Assembly (NCBI GenBank): GCA_030539295.1
Contig: JAUNSJ010000008.1
Location: 62,001-126,000, forward strand
Reading direction: 5' to 3'
DNA from: Planctomycetia bacterium
GTDB lineage: Bacteria > Planctomycetota > Planctomycetia > Pirellulales > Thermoguttaceae
DNA: 64,000 nucleotides
Shown: one piece after another, positions 53,418 through 63,335 of the stretch
How the letters are laid out: every line of letters begins with the position of its first letter
Numbering within the stretch: the stretch's first letter is position 1
Translations under genes and position numbers: made by a program
Notes under the pieces: model-generated
Told to the model about the DNA's origin: nothing
The model's database searches: none
The model's input: the letters and a program-made list of their open reading frames with translations, nothing else

Positions 53418-56400
53418 TTTCTCAACTCTTTATTAACCGACCCAAACTGGCCATTGTGATCAGTCTGGTCATGATGCTCGCCGGCGCGATTTGCCTGACC
53501 CGACTCCCCATTGCGGAATATCCGGAAATTGCGCCGCCTACGGTACGCGTTTCGACAACCTACGTCGGCGCCAGTGCCCAGGTCGTGGCCGATACCATTG
53601 CCGCGCCGATTGAGGCCCAGATTAACGGGCTGGAAGACCTCCTCTACTACAGCTCGACCAGCGACAATAGCGGTATGTACAGTCTCGAAATTACCTTTAA
53701 GTACGGGACCGACTCCGATATTGCCCAGGTTAATGTGCAAAATGCGGTCAAAAGGGCGGAGCCGGTGCTCCCTCTGGAAGTGCGTACCCAGGGCATTCAG
53801 GTCATGAAACGCTCAAGCGATATTTTGTGCATGGTGGCCTTTCTGGCCGACCCGAAAAAAATGTCCGTACTTGAACTTGGCAATTATCTTCGCACGAACG
53901 TTAAGGATGAACTGGCGCGAGTCGACGGGATCAGTAGTGCGGAAATTATGGGGACCCAGGACTACAGTATGCGTGTCTGGCTCGACCCGCTCCGCATGTC
54001 CTCCATGGGCATTTCCACGTCGGAAATTTCCGCCGCGATCAGTCAGCAGAATATTCAGGCCGCGACCGGTTCGGTGGGCGTTGAGAACAGTAACGAATAT
54101 GTGCAGTTCAAGATCAACGTACAAGGGCGACTTAAGACGGCCGAGGAATTCGGTAATATAGTCGTGCGTTCCGACGGCGAAGGAGGCATCGTTAAATTGA
54201 GCGACGTGGCCCGGGTTGAACTGGGCGCGGAAACCTATAGTGCCGCGGCGACTACCGGCGGTAAAGAATGCGTCGCCATTGGTCTGTACCGGAATACGGA
54301 AGCCAACGCTCTGGCCGCAATTAAAGCCGGTAAAGAGAAGCTGGCCGAATTGTACGAACGTTTTCCCGACGGCGTTACCTACGACATTCGCTACGACCCG
54401 ACCGAATTCATCTGGATTTCGCTCAAAGAAATTACCATGACCCTCATCGAGGCGCTCGTGCTCGTCGTGGCCATAACCTATCTCTTCCTGCAGGACTGGC
54501 GCGCTACGCTCATTCCGGCCGTTGCCATTCCGGTCTCGCTCATTGGGACATTTCCGTTCCTCTATATGCTCGGGTTCAGTATTAACATTTTGACTATGTT
54601 TGGCCTGATTCTTGTCATAGGCTCTTTAGTCGACGATGCTATTGTCGTCGTCGAAAATGTTATGACGTTAATAGAAGAAGGGCATTCGCCGAAAAAAGCG
54701 GCCTCTATCGGCATGCGTCAGATCACCGGTGCTGTCATTGCCACGACGCTTGTGACCGTGGCCATTTACATTCCGATTTGCTTCTACGGCGGTATGGTTG
54801 GGCAAATCTACCTGCAGTTCGGGGTAACGATGTGCATTGCCTTGTGCTTGTCAACGGTAAACGCGCTAACCTTGAGTCCGGCACTCTGTGCGCTCCTGCT
54901 GCGTCGGCACAAGAAGAAAAAATGGGACCTCTTCCTCCCCTTTAACGCCGCGCTGACCGGAACGCGAAAAGTCTACTTGAGCTTTACCGCCATTCTGGTC
55001 CGACGCTCTCTTATTACCCTGGTCCTGTTCGCCGGAATCTTATTCCTGAATTGGTCCTTCTTTACGAAGATGCCAACGTCATTTCTGCCGGAAGAAGATA
55101 AGGGTGCGCTCATGTGCGCTATTGAACTTCCGCCGGGTGCGACCCTGGCGCGAACCGCACACGTTATGGACGAATTCAGTGACTCCATTCTTCAGGTGCC
55201 CGGCGTTAACGATATTATGACCGTAAGCGGATTCAGTATGCTCGGGTCCGGTGAAAACGTGGGTATGGCCATTGTCCAGCTTACCAACTGGGACGAGCGG
55301 AAGTCGCCTGAACTTCAGATTCAGCCTATTCTTAACGACATCAAGAGTCGCTGCGTGGCCATCCCGGAGGCCAAGATTACCTGCATGGCCCCGCCGGCTA
55401 TTATGGGGCTGGGTATGGGGACCTCCTTCATGCTCTGCGCCTCGGGTGAAGTCGACCCGCAAGAGCTTTCGAAAGAGACCCGCCGGTTCGTCGGTGAGGT
55501 CAATAAGCTTAATGAATGTATGTTTGCAACGAGCAGTTACAACGCCGATACGCCCCAGCTTACCCTGATCGTCGACCGGGACAAGGCAGAGACCATGGGC
55601 GTTCCGATCAATCGGATTTTCACAACGTTGCAAAGTAAACTCGCGTCCTATTATGTGAACGATTTTAATCTTATGGGCTATACGTTCAAGGTCAAGATAC
55701 AGGCCGAAGCGAACGAACGTGGTATGCTGGAAGATATTTACAATATCAATATTCCGAACGACCGCGGGGAAATGGTCCCGTTCAGTTCGCTGGCCAAGGT
55801 CACCTATACGGTCGGCCCGCAGCAGATTCAGCGGTTCAATCAGCAGACGTGTGCCAGCATAACGGCCGTGGCCAAGCCGTGGGAGAGCACCGGCGAATTC
55901 ATGAAAGGGATTGAAGCGATTCCCTTACCGAAGAATATGCACATTGAGTGGACCGGTATGGCATTTCAAGAGAAAGGAAACGAAGGCCAAATCGTTTATC
56001 TTATGATCCTGGCACTTATTTTTGCCTATCTGTTCCTCGTGGGCCAGTACGAAAGCTGGACGATTCCGGTTCCGGTCATGCTCTCGGTGGCGGTCGGTAC
56101 GCTCGGCGCGGCGCTCGGCCTGCTCTACGCGGGCCAGTTCCTTAGTATCTACGCGCAGCTCGGTCTGATTATGCTCATCGGCCTGGTCTGTAAGAACGCC
56201 ATTCTCATGGTTGAGTTCTCGAAAGTGGAGCGCGAAGGGGGTAAGAGTATCTTCGACGCGGCGCAAAGCGGAGCCAGTAAGCGATTTCGTGCTGTGCTCA
56301 TGACCGCCTTGTCCTTCGTCTTTGGTGTTTTGCCGCTGGTGACCGCGACCGGGGCTGGCGCCGGAAGTCGTAAGGCCATCGGTATTACAACCTTTGCCGG

Positions 56401-56539
56401 CATGGTCCTGGCGACCGCGGTCGGTATTATCTTTATACCCGCTCTGTATGCCTTGTGCCAAAAGACGCGGGAGTTCGTGACCGGCGGAGGACGACCCGCC
56501 GAACTGTATCAAGAGGACGACGAGGAGGATCTCGCCTGA
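53414..56539 (+). CDS. RND efflux pump (HAE1/AcrB type)
   Basis: 1041 residues, full length. Twelve spans in two halves. The proton-relay residues are in place: Asp407 and Asp408 in [12 protein letters not shown] (the same numbers as E. coli AcrB) and Lys927 in [14 protein letters not shown]. The start [20 protein letters not shown] and [11 protein letters not shown] are typical of hydrophobe/amphiphile pumps. Exports drugs, bile-like compounds or lipids; the specific substrate is unknown. Confidence 0.96.
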   Translation: MISQLFINRPKLAIVISLVMMLAGAICLTRLPIAEYPEIAPPTVRVSTTYVGASAQVVADTIAAPIEAQINGLEDLLYYSSTSDNSGMYSLEITFKYGTDSDIAQVNVQNAVKRAEPVLPLEVRTQGIQVMKRSSDILCMVAFLADPKKMSVLELGNYLRTNVKDELARVDGISSAEIMGTQDYSMRVWLDPLRMSSMGISTSEISAAISQQNIQAATGSVGVENSNEYVQFKINVQGRLKTAEEFGNIVVRSDGEGGIVKLSDVARVELGAETYSAAATTGGKECVAIGLYRNTEANALAAIKAGKEKLAELYERFPDGVTYDIRYDPTEFIWISLKEITMTLIEALVLVVAITYLFLQDWRATLIPAVAIPVSLIGTFPFLYMLGFSINILTMFGLILVIGSLVDDAIVVVENVMTLIEEGHSPKKAASIGMRQITGAVIATTLVTVAIYIPICFYGGMVGQIYLQFGVTMCIALCLSTVNALTLSPALCALLLRRHKKKKWDLFLPFNAALTGTRKVYLSFTAILVRRSLITLVLFAGILFLNWSFFTKMPTSFLPEEDKGALMCAIELPPGATLARTAHVMDEFSDSILQVPGVNDIMTVSGFSMLGSGENVGMAIVQLTNWDERKSPELQIQPILNDIKSRCVAIPEAKITCMAPPAIMGLGMGTSFMLCASGEVDPQELSKETRRFVGEVNKLNECMFATSSYNADTPQLTLIVDRDKAETMGVPINRIFTTLQSKLASYYVNDFNLMGYTFKVKIQAEANERGMLEDIYNINIPNDRGEMVPFSSLAKVTYTVGPQQIQRFNQQTCASITAVAKPWESTGEFMKGIEAIPLPKNMHIEWTGMAFQEKGNEGQIVYLMILALIFAYLFLVGQYESWTIPVPVMLSVAVGTLGAALGLLYAGQFLSIYAQLGLIMLIGLVCKNAILMVEFSKVEREGGKSIFDAAQSGASKRFRAVLMTALSFVFGVLPLVTATGAGAGSRKAIGITTFAGMVLATAVGIIFIPALYALCQKTREFVTGGGRPAELYQEDDEEDLA

Positions 56540-56672
56540 CTTTTTAACAAGAAAATAACTTCACTTTCCGCCTGGGGTTCCCACTTGCGGCTTGAGCGAA
56601 CCGAACGACCTTGCTCTTCTTCGCTCTTGCAGAGAACCCCTGGTGGATCGTCCTTTTTTGAGAGGAGACCCT

Positions 56673-58085
56673 ATGTCCAACGACCCGTTTAAAAATTCCT
56701 TCGACAGTTTTTCCGGCAGTGAGTCCTTTGGCTCGCCTGACCAATCGTTTAACACCGGCGACGCCTTTTCCGAAGCCACGCGGAAGAATCATCTCTCCGC
56801 CTTGCCTTTTGCACTGCTTGGCGGGCTGATCACTTCCGCGCTCGTGCTCCTGATCGTGTTCCTTTGTGCCCGGCGGTTCGAGACCGATCTCCTTTCTTTA
56901 CTGCTCGGACCGCTACCGGTCGGGGCTATTCTTTTGGGCGGACTCGCCGGGTGCGGGTATGCCATTGTCTGCCGATGCTGCCATTTTCGGCTCGCGGTCG
57001 GCTGGATTTTACTCGTCTTTCTGCTTCAGGCGGGCCTCTTTCTCGGTGGTCGCTATCTGGAATACCTGTCGTTCCGCAACGACTTCAATAAGGTCGCGCA
57101 GACCGTCCTGACGCAACTGCAGCAAATGGAGAATGCCCCTCTGGCCGAAATGGAGAATCTCACGCCGGCCACCGACGAAAACGCCGCTGCAGATGACGCC
57201 GCTGCTCAAGACAATGCCCCTGCGGAGGATGCCGTTGCGGAAGACGATGTTTTTTCTGCCCCGTCCGGCGTCGCGCAAGGGGAACCCGCAGCGGATAGGC
57301 CGTCTGCCGATGCAGAGATTGCGATCAATGACGACGAATTTCTTGTCTTTGGCATTCCCACCTTTTGGGAATATTACAAAGGGTCCCTGGAGAGTACGGC
57401 CCTGGGCGAAATTGGGGAAGAGCAAGACCCGGACGAGGCTCTGGGTAGCTTTGGCTATTTGTTCGAAGCCTGTATTATGCTTTCGTTCTGCCTGGCCTCT
57501 ATTGTTGGCCTGATGATCGTCTACTCGCAGCCTTATTGCGATACCTGTGGCCGCTATTTACACAAGTCGCGCAGTTTTTTAGTCCCGGCTCGTATCCCTT
57601 ACGAAAAGATCAAGAAGAAGGATCTTGTTGCCCGGGCCGAGTTCGACCGTCTGGACTGCGAATGCCTGCATCAGGCCTTGGACCGGTTTGAACAGATTGC
57701 CGATTTGGTCACGGACACCGCCAGTCGCCCGGCCGCCACGTGCGAGGAACTCGACCGCGCTCTGGCCGACTGGGAAGATGAAGGCATTATCCTTCTGAAA
57801 GATTGCCGGCAGTACGCGAACTGGCTGCTCGTCGACTGGCATACCTGTAATCAGTGCGATAACTGGCACTTGCAAATTTCAATTCAAATGAGTCCGGACA
57901 GTCATATTCCGAACCGAATTAGAGGGAAATGTCTTCTTAAAGCCGGACGGGACCAGGTCGTCAAGCGGGACTCCGTCGATACCACGACCGTTGACAATGT
58001 CGCCGCGAAGTCGTCGCTTGCCCTTGCCACGTCGGCCAAGAAAGACGCCGCGTCCGAGTCCGACGACGCCCGCTTTCAAGCCTGA
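56673..58085 (+). CDS. Multi-span membrane protein with two CxxC pairs, function unknown
   Basis: 470 residues from ATG 56673 (GAGAGGAGA upstream); the frame is open earlier but without a ribosome site. Three membrane spans are at about 43-70, 78-105 and 107-130, then an acidic Ala-rich linker (about 155-215), a fourth span near 285, and a cytoplasmic part with CDTC and CNQC pairs that could form a zinc ribbon. It is 133 bp after the RND pump. I do not recognise a family. Confidence 0.75.
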   Translation: MSNDPFKNSFDSFSGSESFGSPDQSFNTGDAFSEATRKNHLSALPFALLGGLITSALVLLIVFLCARRFETDLLSLLLGPLPVGAILLGGLAGCGYAIVCRCCHFRLAVGWILLVFLLQAGLFLGGRYLEYLSFRNDFNKVAQTVLTQLQQMENAPLAEMENLTPATDENAAADDAAAQDNAPAEDAVAEDDVFSAPSGVAQGEPAADRPSADAEIAINDDEFLVFGIPTFWEYYKGSLESTALGEIGEEQDPDEALGSFGYLFEACIMLSFCLASIVGLMIVYSQPYCDTCGRYLHKSRSFLVPARIPYEKIKKKDLVARAEFDRLDCECLHQALDRFEQIADLVTDTASRPAATCEELDRALADWEDEGIILLKDCRQYANWLLVDWHTCNQCDNWHLQISIQMSPDSHIPNRIRGKCLLKAGRDQVVKRDSVDTTTVDNVAAKSSLALATSAKKDAASESDDARFQA

Positions 58086-58105
58086 TTTATGAAAGTCGCA
58101 GAATC

Positions 58106-58546
58106 ATGACCGAATTAGTACCGCTTGAAGTGACCGATGGACTTCGTGGTTTAACGCTTCACGGGCCTTGGGGCTGGGCCATTATGCAGGGGCATAAGCG
58201 AGTGGAGAATCGCTCCTGGGAGACTCCCTTTCGCGGGCGGTTCGCCATCCACGTTGGCAAGTCGCAGACGTCCGATGCGCAGGCCCTTGCCGACTTTCAA
58301 GCGCTGGGCCTGGACTATCCGGAAGTTTTTCCACGCGGCGCTATTATCGGCACGGTCGAACTGGTCGATATCCTCCCGCTCGACCGCTTCCTGGCACAAT
58401 TCGGGCAGGAGGAAATGGACCGCACGTTCGCGCTAGGACCCTTCTGCTGGGTCCTGCGGCGCCCCGTGCCCTGTATTCCCGTGCGATGCCCCGGGAACTT
58501 TCAGCTTTGGCGCGTGCGCGACCAGCTCGCCCGACTGCAACGTTGA
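58106..58546 (+). CDS. ASCH-domain (PUA-like) protein
   Basis: 146 residues. The motif HGPWGWAIMQGHKRVENRSW, then ETPFRGRFAIHVGK and GAIIGTVELVDILPLD fit the ASCH superfamily, which is thought to bind RNA or nucleotides; some members are RNases or amidohydrolases. It starts 20 bp after the membrane protein gene. Its last 114 bp overlap the 3' end of uvrC on the other strand. Confidence 0.85.
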   Translation: MTELVPLEVTDGLRGLTLHGPWGWAIMQGHKRVENRSWETPFRGRFAIHVGKSQTSDAQALADFQALGLDYPEVFPRGAIIGTVELVDILPLDRFLAQFGQEEMDRTFALGPFCWVLRRPVPCIPVRCPGNFQLWRVRDQLARLQR

Positions 58547-59974
58547 CTTATCACGCAAAAGATGGTGATAATGCTGCGCAAAGCGGTGCGATTCGTCCCG
58601 CACATATTGCAAAAGGCGCAAGGCAAACGAATGCCGACTCAAACGAATCGGATCCGCCTGACCCGGTACAAAGACTTCTTCCTCTTTCTTGGCCAGTGAA
58701 ATGATCATGCCCGGCCGGGTCGGACTGTGCTCCAGGGCACCCAGTGCCGCGTGCAGCTGCCCTTTACCCCCGTCGATGAGCAGAATATCCGGCGGCGGTA
58801 TGTCCGGGTCCTCCATGGCAAAGCGTCGCGCGACGACTTCCGCCATGGACGCAAAATCGTCGACCCCCGCCACGGTGCGAATGCGGAACCGGCGATAACC
58901 GCTTTTAAACGGCATACCGTCGAGAAAACGTACCAGCGACGCCACGGTTTCCTTGCCGCTTAAATGCGCTATATCCATTCCTTCAATGACCCGCGGCACA
59001 TGGTCCAGATGAAAAACCTTCTGCAAGCCGAGCACGCCGCGACGCGGGTCCACATGAAAAACCTCCGGCTGAACATGAACGTCCAGCTTGCCTCGCTCTT
59101 TGAGTGACTTCAAGGCAAAGATCTGGTCCCGTATCTCCGCCGCTCGCTCATAATGCCGGTCGCGTGCCGCCTCTTCCATCTCCTTTTCGAGTTCCGCGTA
59201 CAAATGCTTCCGGCGCCCGGATAAAAAATCGCACAGACGCAGGATGTTCGTACGGTACACCTGCTTCGCCACACGGCGATTGCACGGACCGGTACAGCGC
59301 CCGATCGACGCCAACAGGCAAGGCCGATAGTGCCGCCATTTCTCCTCCTCGTCACTAATATGCATATTACAGGTGCGGAATTTGAAAATCTTCTGTAAGG
59401 CGCCCATCGCGCTACGCAAATGAATCGCGCTGGGAAACGGGCCGAACAGCCGCACTCCATGCTCACGCGGCTGTCGCGTGATTTCGACAAAAGGAAACGG
59501 CTCACGCGTAACCACCTGAAGATACGGAAACGTCTTGTCGTCTTTCAGGTCACGATTGAATTTCGGCTGGATATCCTTAATTAAACGGGCTTCCAGCAGA
59601 ATGGCGTCGATCTCGCTTTCCGTGGCGATAAAGTCAATATCGCGGACCTCACGCACAATCGGCAGTGTGCGACTGTCGTCAAGAGCGGCGGCCAGAAAGT
59701 AGCTCCCCGCTCGCGAACGCAAATTCTTCGCCTTACCTATATAGACGACGCGCTGCGCATCGTCTTTCATGAGGTAGACACCACTCGTATGCGGAAAGGA
59801 CCGGACTTTCTCCGCTGCCTTCGCATAGCCCTTAACGATTTCGGACCGGTCGACCCCGGTCAGTGGCGTCGCCAGTTCCGAGGCATCGGCAACAGCACTG
59901 CCGTCCGGGCGCAGAAACTCCCCGGACGTCAATTCCGGCGACTCGTTGGATTCTGAATGAGGGGGATTAAGCAT
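58433..59974 (-). CDS. uvrC: Excinuclease ABC subunit C, lacking the C-terminal HhH domain
   Basis: 513 residues; about 600 is usual. The GIY-YIG domain is at about 60-135 (SGVYLMKDDAQRVVYIGKAK), the UVR motif near 255-290, and the RNase H-like domain with IEGMDIAHLSGKETVASLV and LLIDGGKGQLHAAL follows. The protein ends soon after RDESHRFAQHYHHLLRDK; the helix-hairpin-helix pair that normally follows is absent. The last 40 residues are encoded opposite the ASCH gene and look random. A promoter lies at 60026-60054. Confidence 0.93.
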   Translation of the reverse strand: MLNPPHSESNESPELTSGEFLRPDGSAVADASELATPLTGVDRSEIVKGYAKAAEKVRSFPHTSGVYLMKDDAQRVVYIGKAKNLRSRAGSYFLAAALDDSRTLPIVREVRDIDFIATESEIDAILLEARLIKDIQPKFNRDLKDDKTFPYLQVVTREPFPFVEITRQPREHGVRLFGPFPSAIHLRSAMGALQKIFKFRTCNMHISDEEEKWRHYRPCLLASIGRCTGPCNRRVAKQVYRTNILRLCDFLSGRRKHLYAELEKEMEEAARDRHYERAAEIRDQIFALKSLKERGKLDVHVQPEVFHVDPRRGVLGLQKVFHLDHVPRVIEGMDIAHLSGKETVASLVRFLDGMPFKSGYRRFRIRTVAGVDDFASMAEVVARRFAMEDPDIPPPDILLIDGGKGQLHAALGALEHSPTRPGMIISLAKKEEEVFVPGQADPIRLSRHSFALRLLQYVRDESHRFAQHYHHLLRDKSTLQSGELVAHAPKLKVPGASHGNTGHGAPQDPAEGS

Positions 59975-60025
59975 GGTTTATGTCATTCTTTTCATACTCA
60001 CGTTGCGGTGAAAAAACCTCTTTTC

Positions 60026-60054
60026 ATTATATAATGGGACAGGCGATTCTTCAA
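60026..60054 (-). promoter_or_regulatory. Promoter of uvrC
   Basis: On the minus strand TTGAAG (60054-60049), 17 bp, TATAAT (60031-60026). The leader is about 45 nt. Confidence 0.7.
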
Positions 60055-60272
60055 CGGGACGGGCGGGAATTACCCGGTAAAAAAGGAAAAAAGGTAAAAA
60101 AGCAGGCGATCGGGGCCGAAAATTGATTAAAAAAGGGTTAGCTCTCCTTGCCATGATGAAGAAATTGGAGTACCATATCTTTATTACAGGTTCGTACACG
60201 TTCGGCCGGCTGTCGCAAGTAGCGAGCGTCCGAAAAGGAACGACATGCATTCAGAGAATTAAGGAGAGAGAA

Positions 60273-61424
60273 GTGTCGAAGAAATTTTTTACCAGTGAAG
60301 CGGTCAGCATGGGTCATCCGGACAAATTGGCAGATCGCATTTCCGATACCGTTCTGGACAATTGTCTGGCTCAAGACCCGGGCAGCCGCGTCGCTTGTGA
60401 AACCCTCGTAACCACCGGCGTGGCTATGGTTGCCGGCGAAATCACGACCAATGCCCAATTCGACTATCAGTCGGTCATACGCAAGGCCATTCGCGAAGTC
60501 GGCTATACCGACGACGAATGGGGTATCAATGCCGATACGTGTGCCGTTTTTGTCTCCCTCGACCGTCAGAGTCCCGACATAGCCATGGGCGTTAACTCTT
60601 CTGACCAGAAGGACATCGGGGCAGGGGACCAGGGCCTCGTCTTCGGTTACGCCTGTAATCAGACCCCCGAATTCATGCCGCTTCCCATCGCGATTGCTCA
60701 CCGGATTACCAATCGACTTACCGAAATGCGTTTCCAGAACAAGGTCGATTGGCTTCGGCCCGACAGTAAGAGCCAGGTTACCATTGAATATGATAACGAC
60801 AAGCCGCTCCGCATCGATACCGTCGTCGTTTCCACGCAGCACGCGCCTCAGATCGAACAGCGAAGTATTGCCGATTTCGTCGTTCCGAACGTCATTCTGC
60901 CCTGTCTCCCCGAAGAGCTTATGAACGACGACATTATTTACCACATTAATCCGACCGGGAAATTCGTCGTTGGCGGCCCGCACGGCGATTGCGGTCTGAC
61001 CGGGCGAAAGATTATTGTCGATACGTACGGCGGCTGGGCACGTCACGGCGGTGGTGCCTTCTCCGGTAAAGACGCCACCAAAGTCGACCGTAGTGCCGCC
61101 TATATGGCACGTTACGTCGCGAAAAATATCGTTGCCGCCGGTCTGGCCGATGCCTGTGAAGTCCAACTGGCCTATGCCATTGGCGTTTCGGAACCCGTGA
61201 GCGTTCTGGTCGACCTGGAACGGACCGGCCGCGTCGACGAAGAGAAGCTCGTTCAGGTTATCCGCGAGGTCTTTCCGCTCAATCCACGCGGTATTATCGA
61301 CCATCTCCAACTGCGACGACCCATCTTCACCAAGACGTCGTCCGGGGGCCACTTCGGCCGGAATGAACCTGAATTCACCTGGGAAAAAACCGATAAGGTT
61401 GAAGCGCTCAAGAGCTTCTTTTAA
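60273..61424 (+). CDS. metK: S-adenosylmethionine synthetase
   Basis: 383 residues from a GTG start at 60273 with AAGGAGAG upstream; the frame extends to 60123 but conserved sequence begins at [20 protein letters not shown]. Makes SAM from methionine and ATP. Signatures: [65 protein letters not shown] hairpin terminator follows. I could not identify a known SAM riboswitch in the 300 bp before it. Confidence 0.97.
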   Translation: MSKKFFTSEAVSMGHPDKLADRISDTVLDNCLAQDPGSRVACETLVTTGVAMVAGEITTNAQFDYQSVIRKAIREVGYTDDEWGINADTCAVFVSLDRQSPDIAMGVNSSDQKDIGAGDQGLVFGYACNQTPEFMPLPIAIAHRITNRLTEMRFQNKVDWLRPDSKSQVTIEYDNDKPLRIDTVVVSTQHAPQIEQRSIADFVVPNVILPCLPEELMNDDIIYHINPTGKFVVGGPHGDCGLTGRKIIVDTYGGWARHGGGAFSGKDATKVDRSAAYMARYVAKNIVAAGLADACEVQLAYAIGVSEPVSVLVDLERTGRVDEEKLVQVIREVFPLNPRGIIDHLQLRRPIFTKTSSGGHFGRNEPEFTWEKTDKVEALKSFF

Positions 61425-61446
61425 GCAGACGTTATGAAATTATTAG

Positions 61447-61489
61447 GGCCGCGATGCCTCCGTGTGCACTCGCGGCCTTAAGAGTTTTT
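61447..61489 (+). terminator. Terminator after metK
   Basis: GGCCGCGA (61447-61454) pairs perfectly with TCGCGGCC (61470-61477), followed after six bases by a run of five Ts (61485-61489). It lies 23 bp after the metK stop. Confidence 0.65.
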
Positions 61490-61571
61490 CCGTGCGTGAG
61501 CGCGATTCGCGAACACGCACTCTCCCCGGCGGAAAGCCAAAAATTAACACTTTCCCCAATTTTGCCCGGGT

Positions 61572-61727
61572 TTACCACGACGGCTTGTCCGCCGAAAGGA
61601 ACTCCTGCAGCGTTGCGTTGTCTTTCTCTTTTTTCGGGGCCGTTTTGCATCCGGAAAACGATATGCTTCCCACAATCGCCGCCGTCAGTAGTAACAGCAC
61701 AACCCCTTTGCGTAACAGTGTCGTCAT
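61572..61727 (-). CDS. Very small lipoprotein
   Basis: 51 residues. MTTLLRKGVVLLLLTAAIVG continues to lipobox FSGC. The mature part (25 residues, KTAPKKEKDNATLQEFLSAD) is charged. An in-frame start 15 codons earlier would give a non-signal N-terminus, so 61727 is preferred. The style matches the other short lipoprotein at 47479. Function unknown. Confidence 0.6.
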   Translation of the reverse strand: MTTLLRKGVVLLLLTAAIVGSISFSGCKTAPKKEKDNATLQEFLSADKPSW

Positions 61728-61949
61728 TGGTTTTCTCGTTTGTTTTTTATGTTGACTTGCCTGACAGTACAATAAGGCCGTCCGCGACTCCGGTCCGGGA
61801 CCTGCCTGTATTGTCTAATATCGGTTTTTATGGTTGTAGAGATTAGTTAAAATAGACCAGTTATATTGGTTTTATCGTTTTTACCGTTTTTAACCCTGCG
61901 GTTTGCGGTTAAAACCAGAAAATGTGTAATATTAAAAAGGAGAGCTAGA

Positions 61950-63206
61950 ATGGGTAAAATGGAAAAATTGTATAATCTCGCTCGCGAGCGATATGCCGCG
62001 CTGGGCGTCGATGTGGACAACGCTCTTGCACGACTGGCCGGCGTTAAAGTCTCGCTGCACTGCTGGCAGGGCGACGACGTTTGCGGCTTCGAGTCTGCCA
62101 GCGGACTGACCGACGGCGGAATTCTCACGACCGGCAACTATCCCGGTAAAGCTCGCACGCCCGACGAGTTACGTCAGGACGCGGAAAAGGCCTTCTCACT
62201 CATTCCAGGCAAGCACCGTTTTAATCTGCATGCGATTTATCTGGAGAACGGTGGTAAGAAAGTCGACCGGAACGAAATTGCCCCGAGTCATTTTCAGGGC
62301 TGGATCGACTGGGCCAAAGAGAACGGATTGGGCCTTGATTTCAATCCAACCTACTTCTCGCACCCCAAGGCCAGCGATGGATTCACCCTGGCGTCGTCGA
62401 ACGAGCGTATCCGCAAATTCTGGGTCCAGCATGGAATCTGCTGCCGCCAGGTGGCCGAGGCGATGGGCAAGCAACTGGGTACGCCTTGCGTTGTAAATCA
62501 CTGGATGCCCGACGGTTACAAAGATATTCCAGTTGACCGACTCGCCCCGCGACGCCGAATGCAGAAGTCGCTCGACGAGGTCTTGAGCAAAAAGATTAAT
62601 AAGCGTTACGTTCTCGACGCCGTTGAGTGCAAGCTGTTCGGAATCGGGAGCGAAAGTTACGTCGTCGGTAGTCATGAGTTCTTTATGGGCTACGCCTTAA
62701 AGAATAATCTTGTCCTCTGTCTCGACGCAGGCCATTTTCATCCCACCGAATCCATCGCCGACAAGCTGACCGGCATGTCGCTGTTCGTCGATGAGTTCCT
62801 GCTCCACGTCAGTCGCGGCGTCCGCTGGGACAGCGACCACGTTGTTATTTGGAACGATGAACTGAAAGCCATTGGTGAGGAACTGGTCCGCAACGACCTG
62901 CTCAAACGCACACATATTGGTCTGGACTATTTCGACGCAACGATCAATCGCGTCGCCGCCTGGACCATTGGTACGCGTGCCATGCTCAAGAGTCTGCTTA
63001 TGGCCATGCTGGAGCCGACGGCCGACCTGCGACGCCTGGAAAAAGACGGCGACTATACCAGCCGACTGGCACTGCTCGAAGAACTGCGAAGTATGCCCTT
63101 CGCCGCTGTTTGGGATTATTACTGCGAGGCCAACGGTGTTCCGGTCGGCGAAAAATGGCTCACCGAAGTCAAAAAGTACGAAGCCAACGTCCTGGCCACT
63201 CGCTAA
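61950..63206 (+). CDS. rhaA: L-rhamnose isomerase
   Basis: 418 residues, almost exactly the length of E. coli RhaA. Converts L-rhamnose to L-rhamnulose, the first step of rhamnose use. Family motifs: VSLHCWQGDDVCGFE, LTTGNYPGKARTPDELRQD, NLHAIYLENGG, GLDFNPTYFSHPKA, and the metal-site region LCLDAGHFHPTESIADKL with WDSDHVVIWND. The start at 61950 has AAGGAGAG. rhaB and rhaD are not in the window; the next gene is a DUF4838 glycan protein. Confidence 0.96.
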   Translation: MGKMEKLYNLARERYAALGVDVDNALARLAGVKVSLHCWQGDDVCGFESASGLTDGGILTTGNYPGKARTPDELRQDAEKAFSLIPGKHRFNLHAIYLENGGKKVDRNEIAPSHFQGWIDWAKENGLGLDFNPTYFSHPKASDGFTLASSNERIRKFWVQHGICCRQVAEAMGKQLGTPCVVNHWMPDGYKDIPVDRLAPRRRMQKSLDEVLSKKINKRYVLDAVECKLFGIGSESYVVGSHEFFMGYALKNNLVLCLDAGHFHPTESIADKLTGMSLFVDEFLLHVSRGVRWDSDHVVIWNDELKAIGEELVRNDLLKRTHIGLDYFDATINRVAAWTIGTRAMLKSLLMAMLEPTADLRRLEKDGDYTSRLALLEELRSMPFAAVWDYYCEANGVPVGEKWLTEVKKYEANVLATR

Positions 63207-63219
63207 GGACTTCGCACTC

Positions 63220-63252
63220 GCCTGACCGGAACCGCAACACTTCCGGTCAGGC
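63220..63252. other. Strong hairpin between rhaA and the DUF4838 gene
   Basis: GCCTGACCGGAA (63220-63231) pairs perfectly over 12 bp with TTCCGGTCAGGC (63241-63252), 9-base loop. No T-run follows, so it may set mRNA stability or act as a weak terminator within the operon. Confidence 0.75.
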
Positions 63253-63335
63253 CCGTCACCCGCCCTACGTGAAAAAGACGCCCCACACGCTACTAATACC
63301 ACACACCAACCCACGCCCCCCAGGAGAATTTTTCC

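Noticed and set aside
60138-61352. Long open frame of 404 codons opposite metK
   Set aside because: It mirrors metK, which has all family motifs and a ribosome site; the opposite frame has no recognisable protein features.
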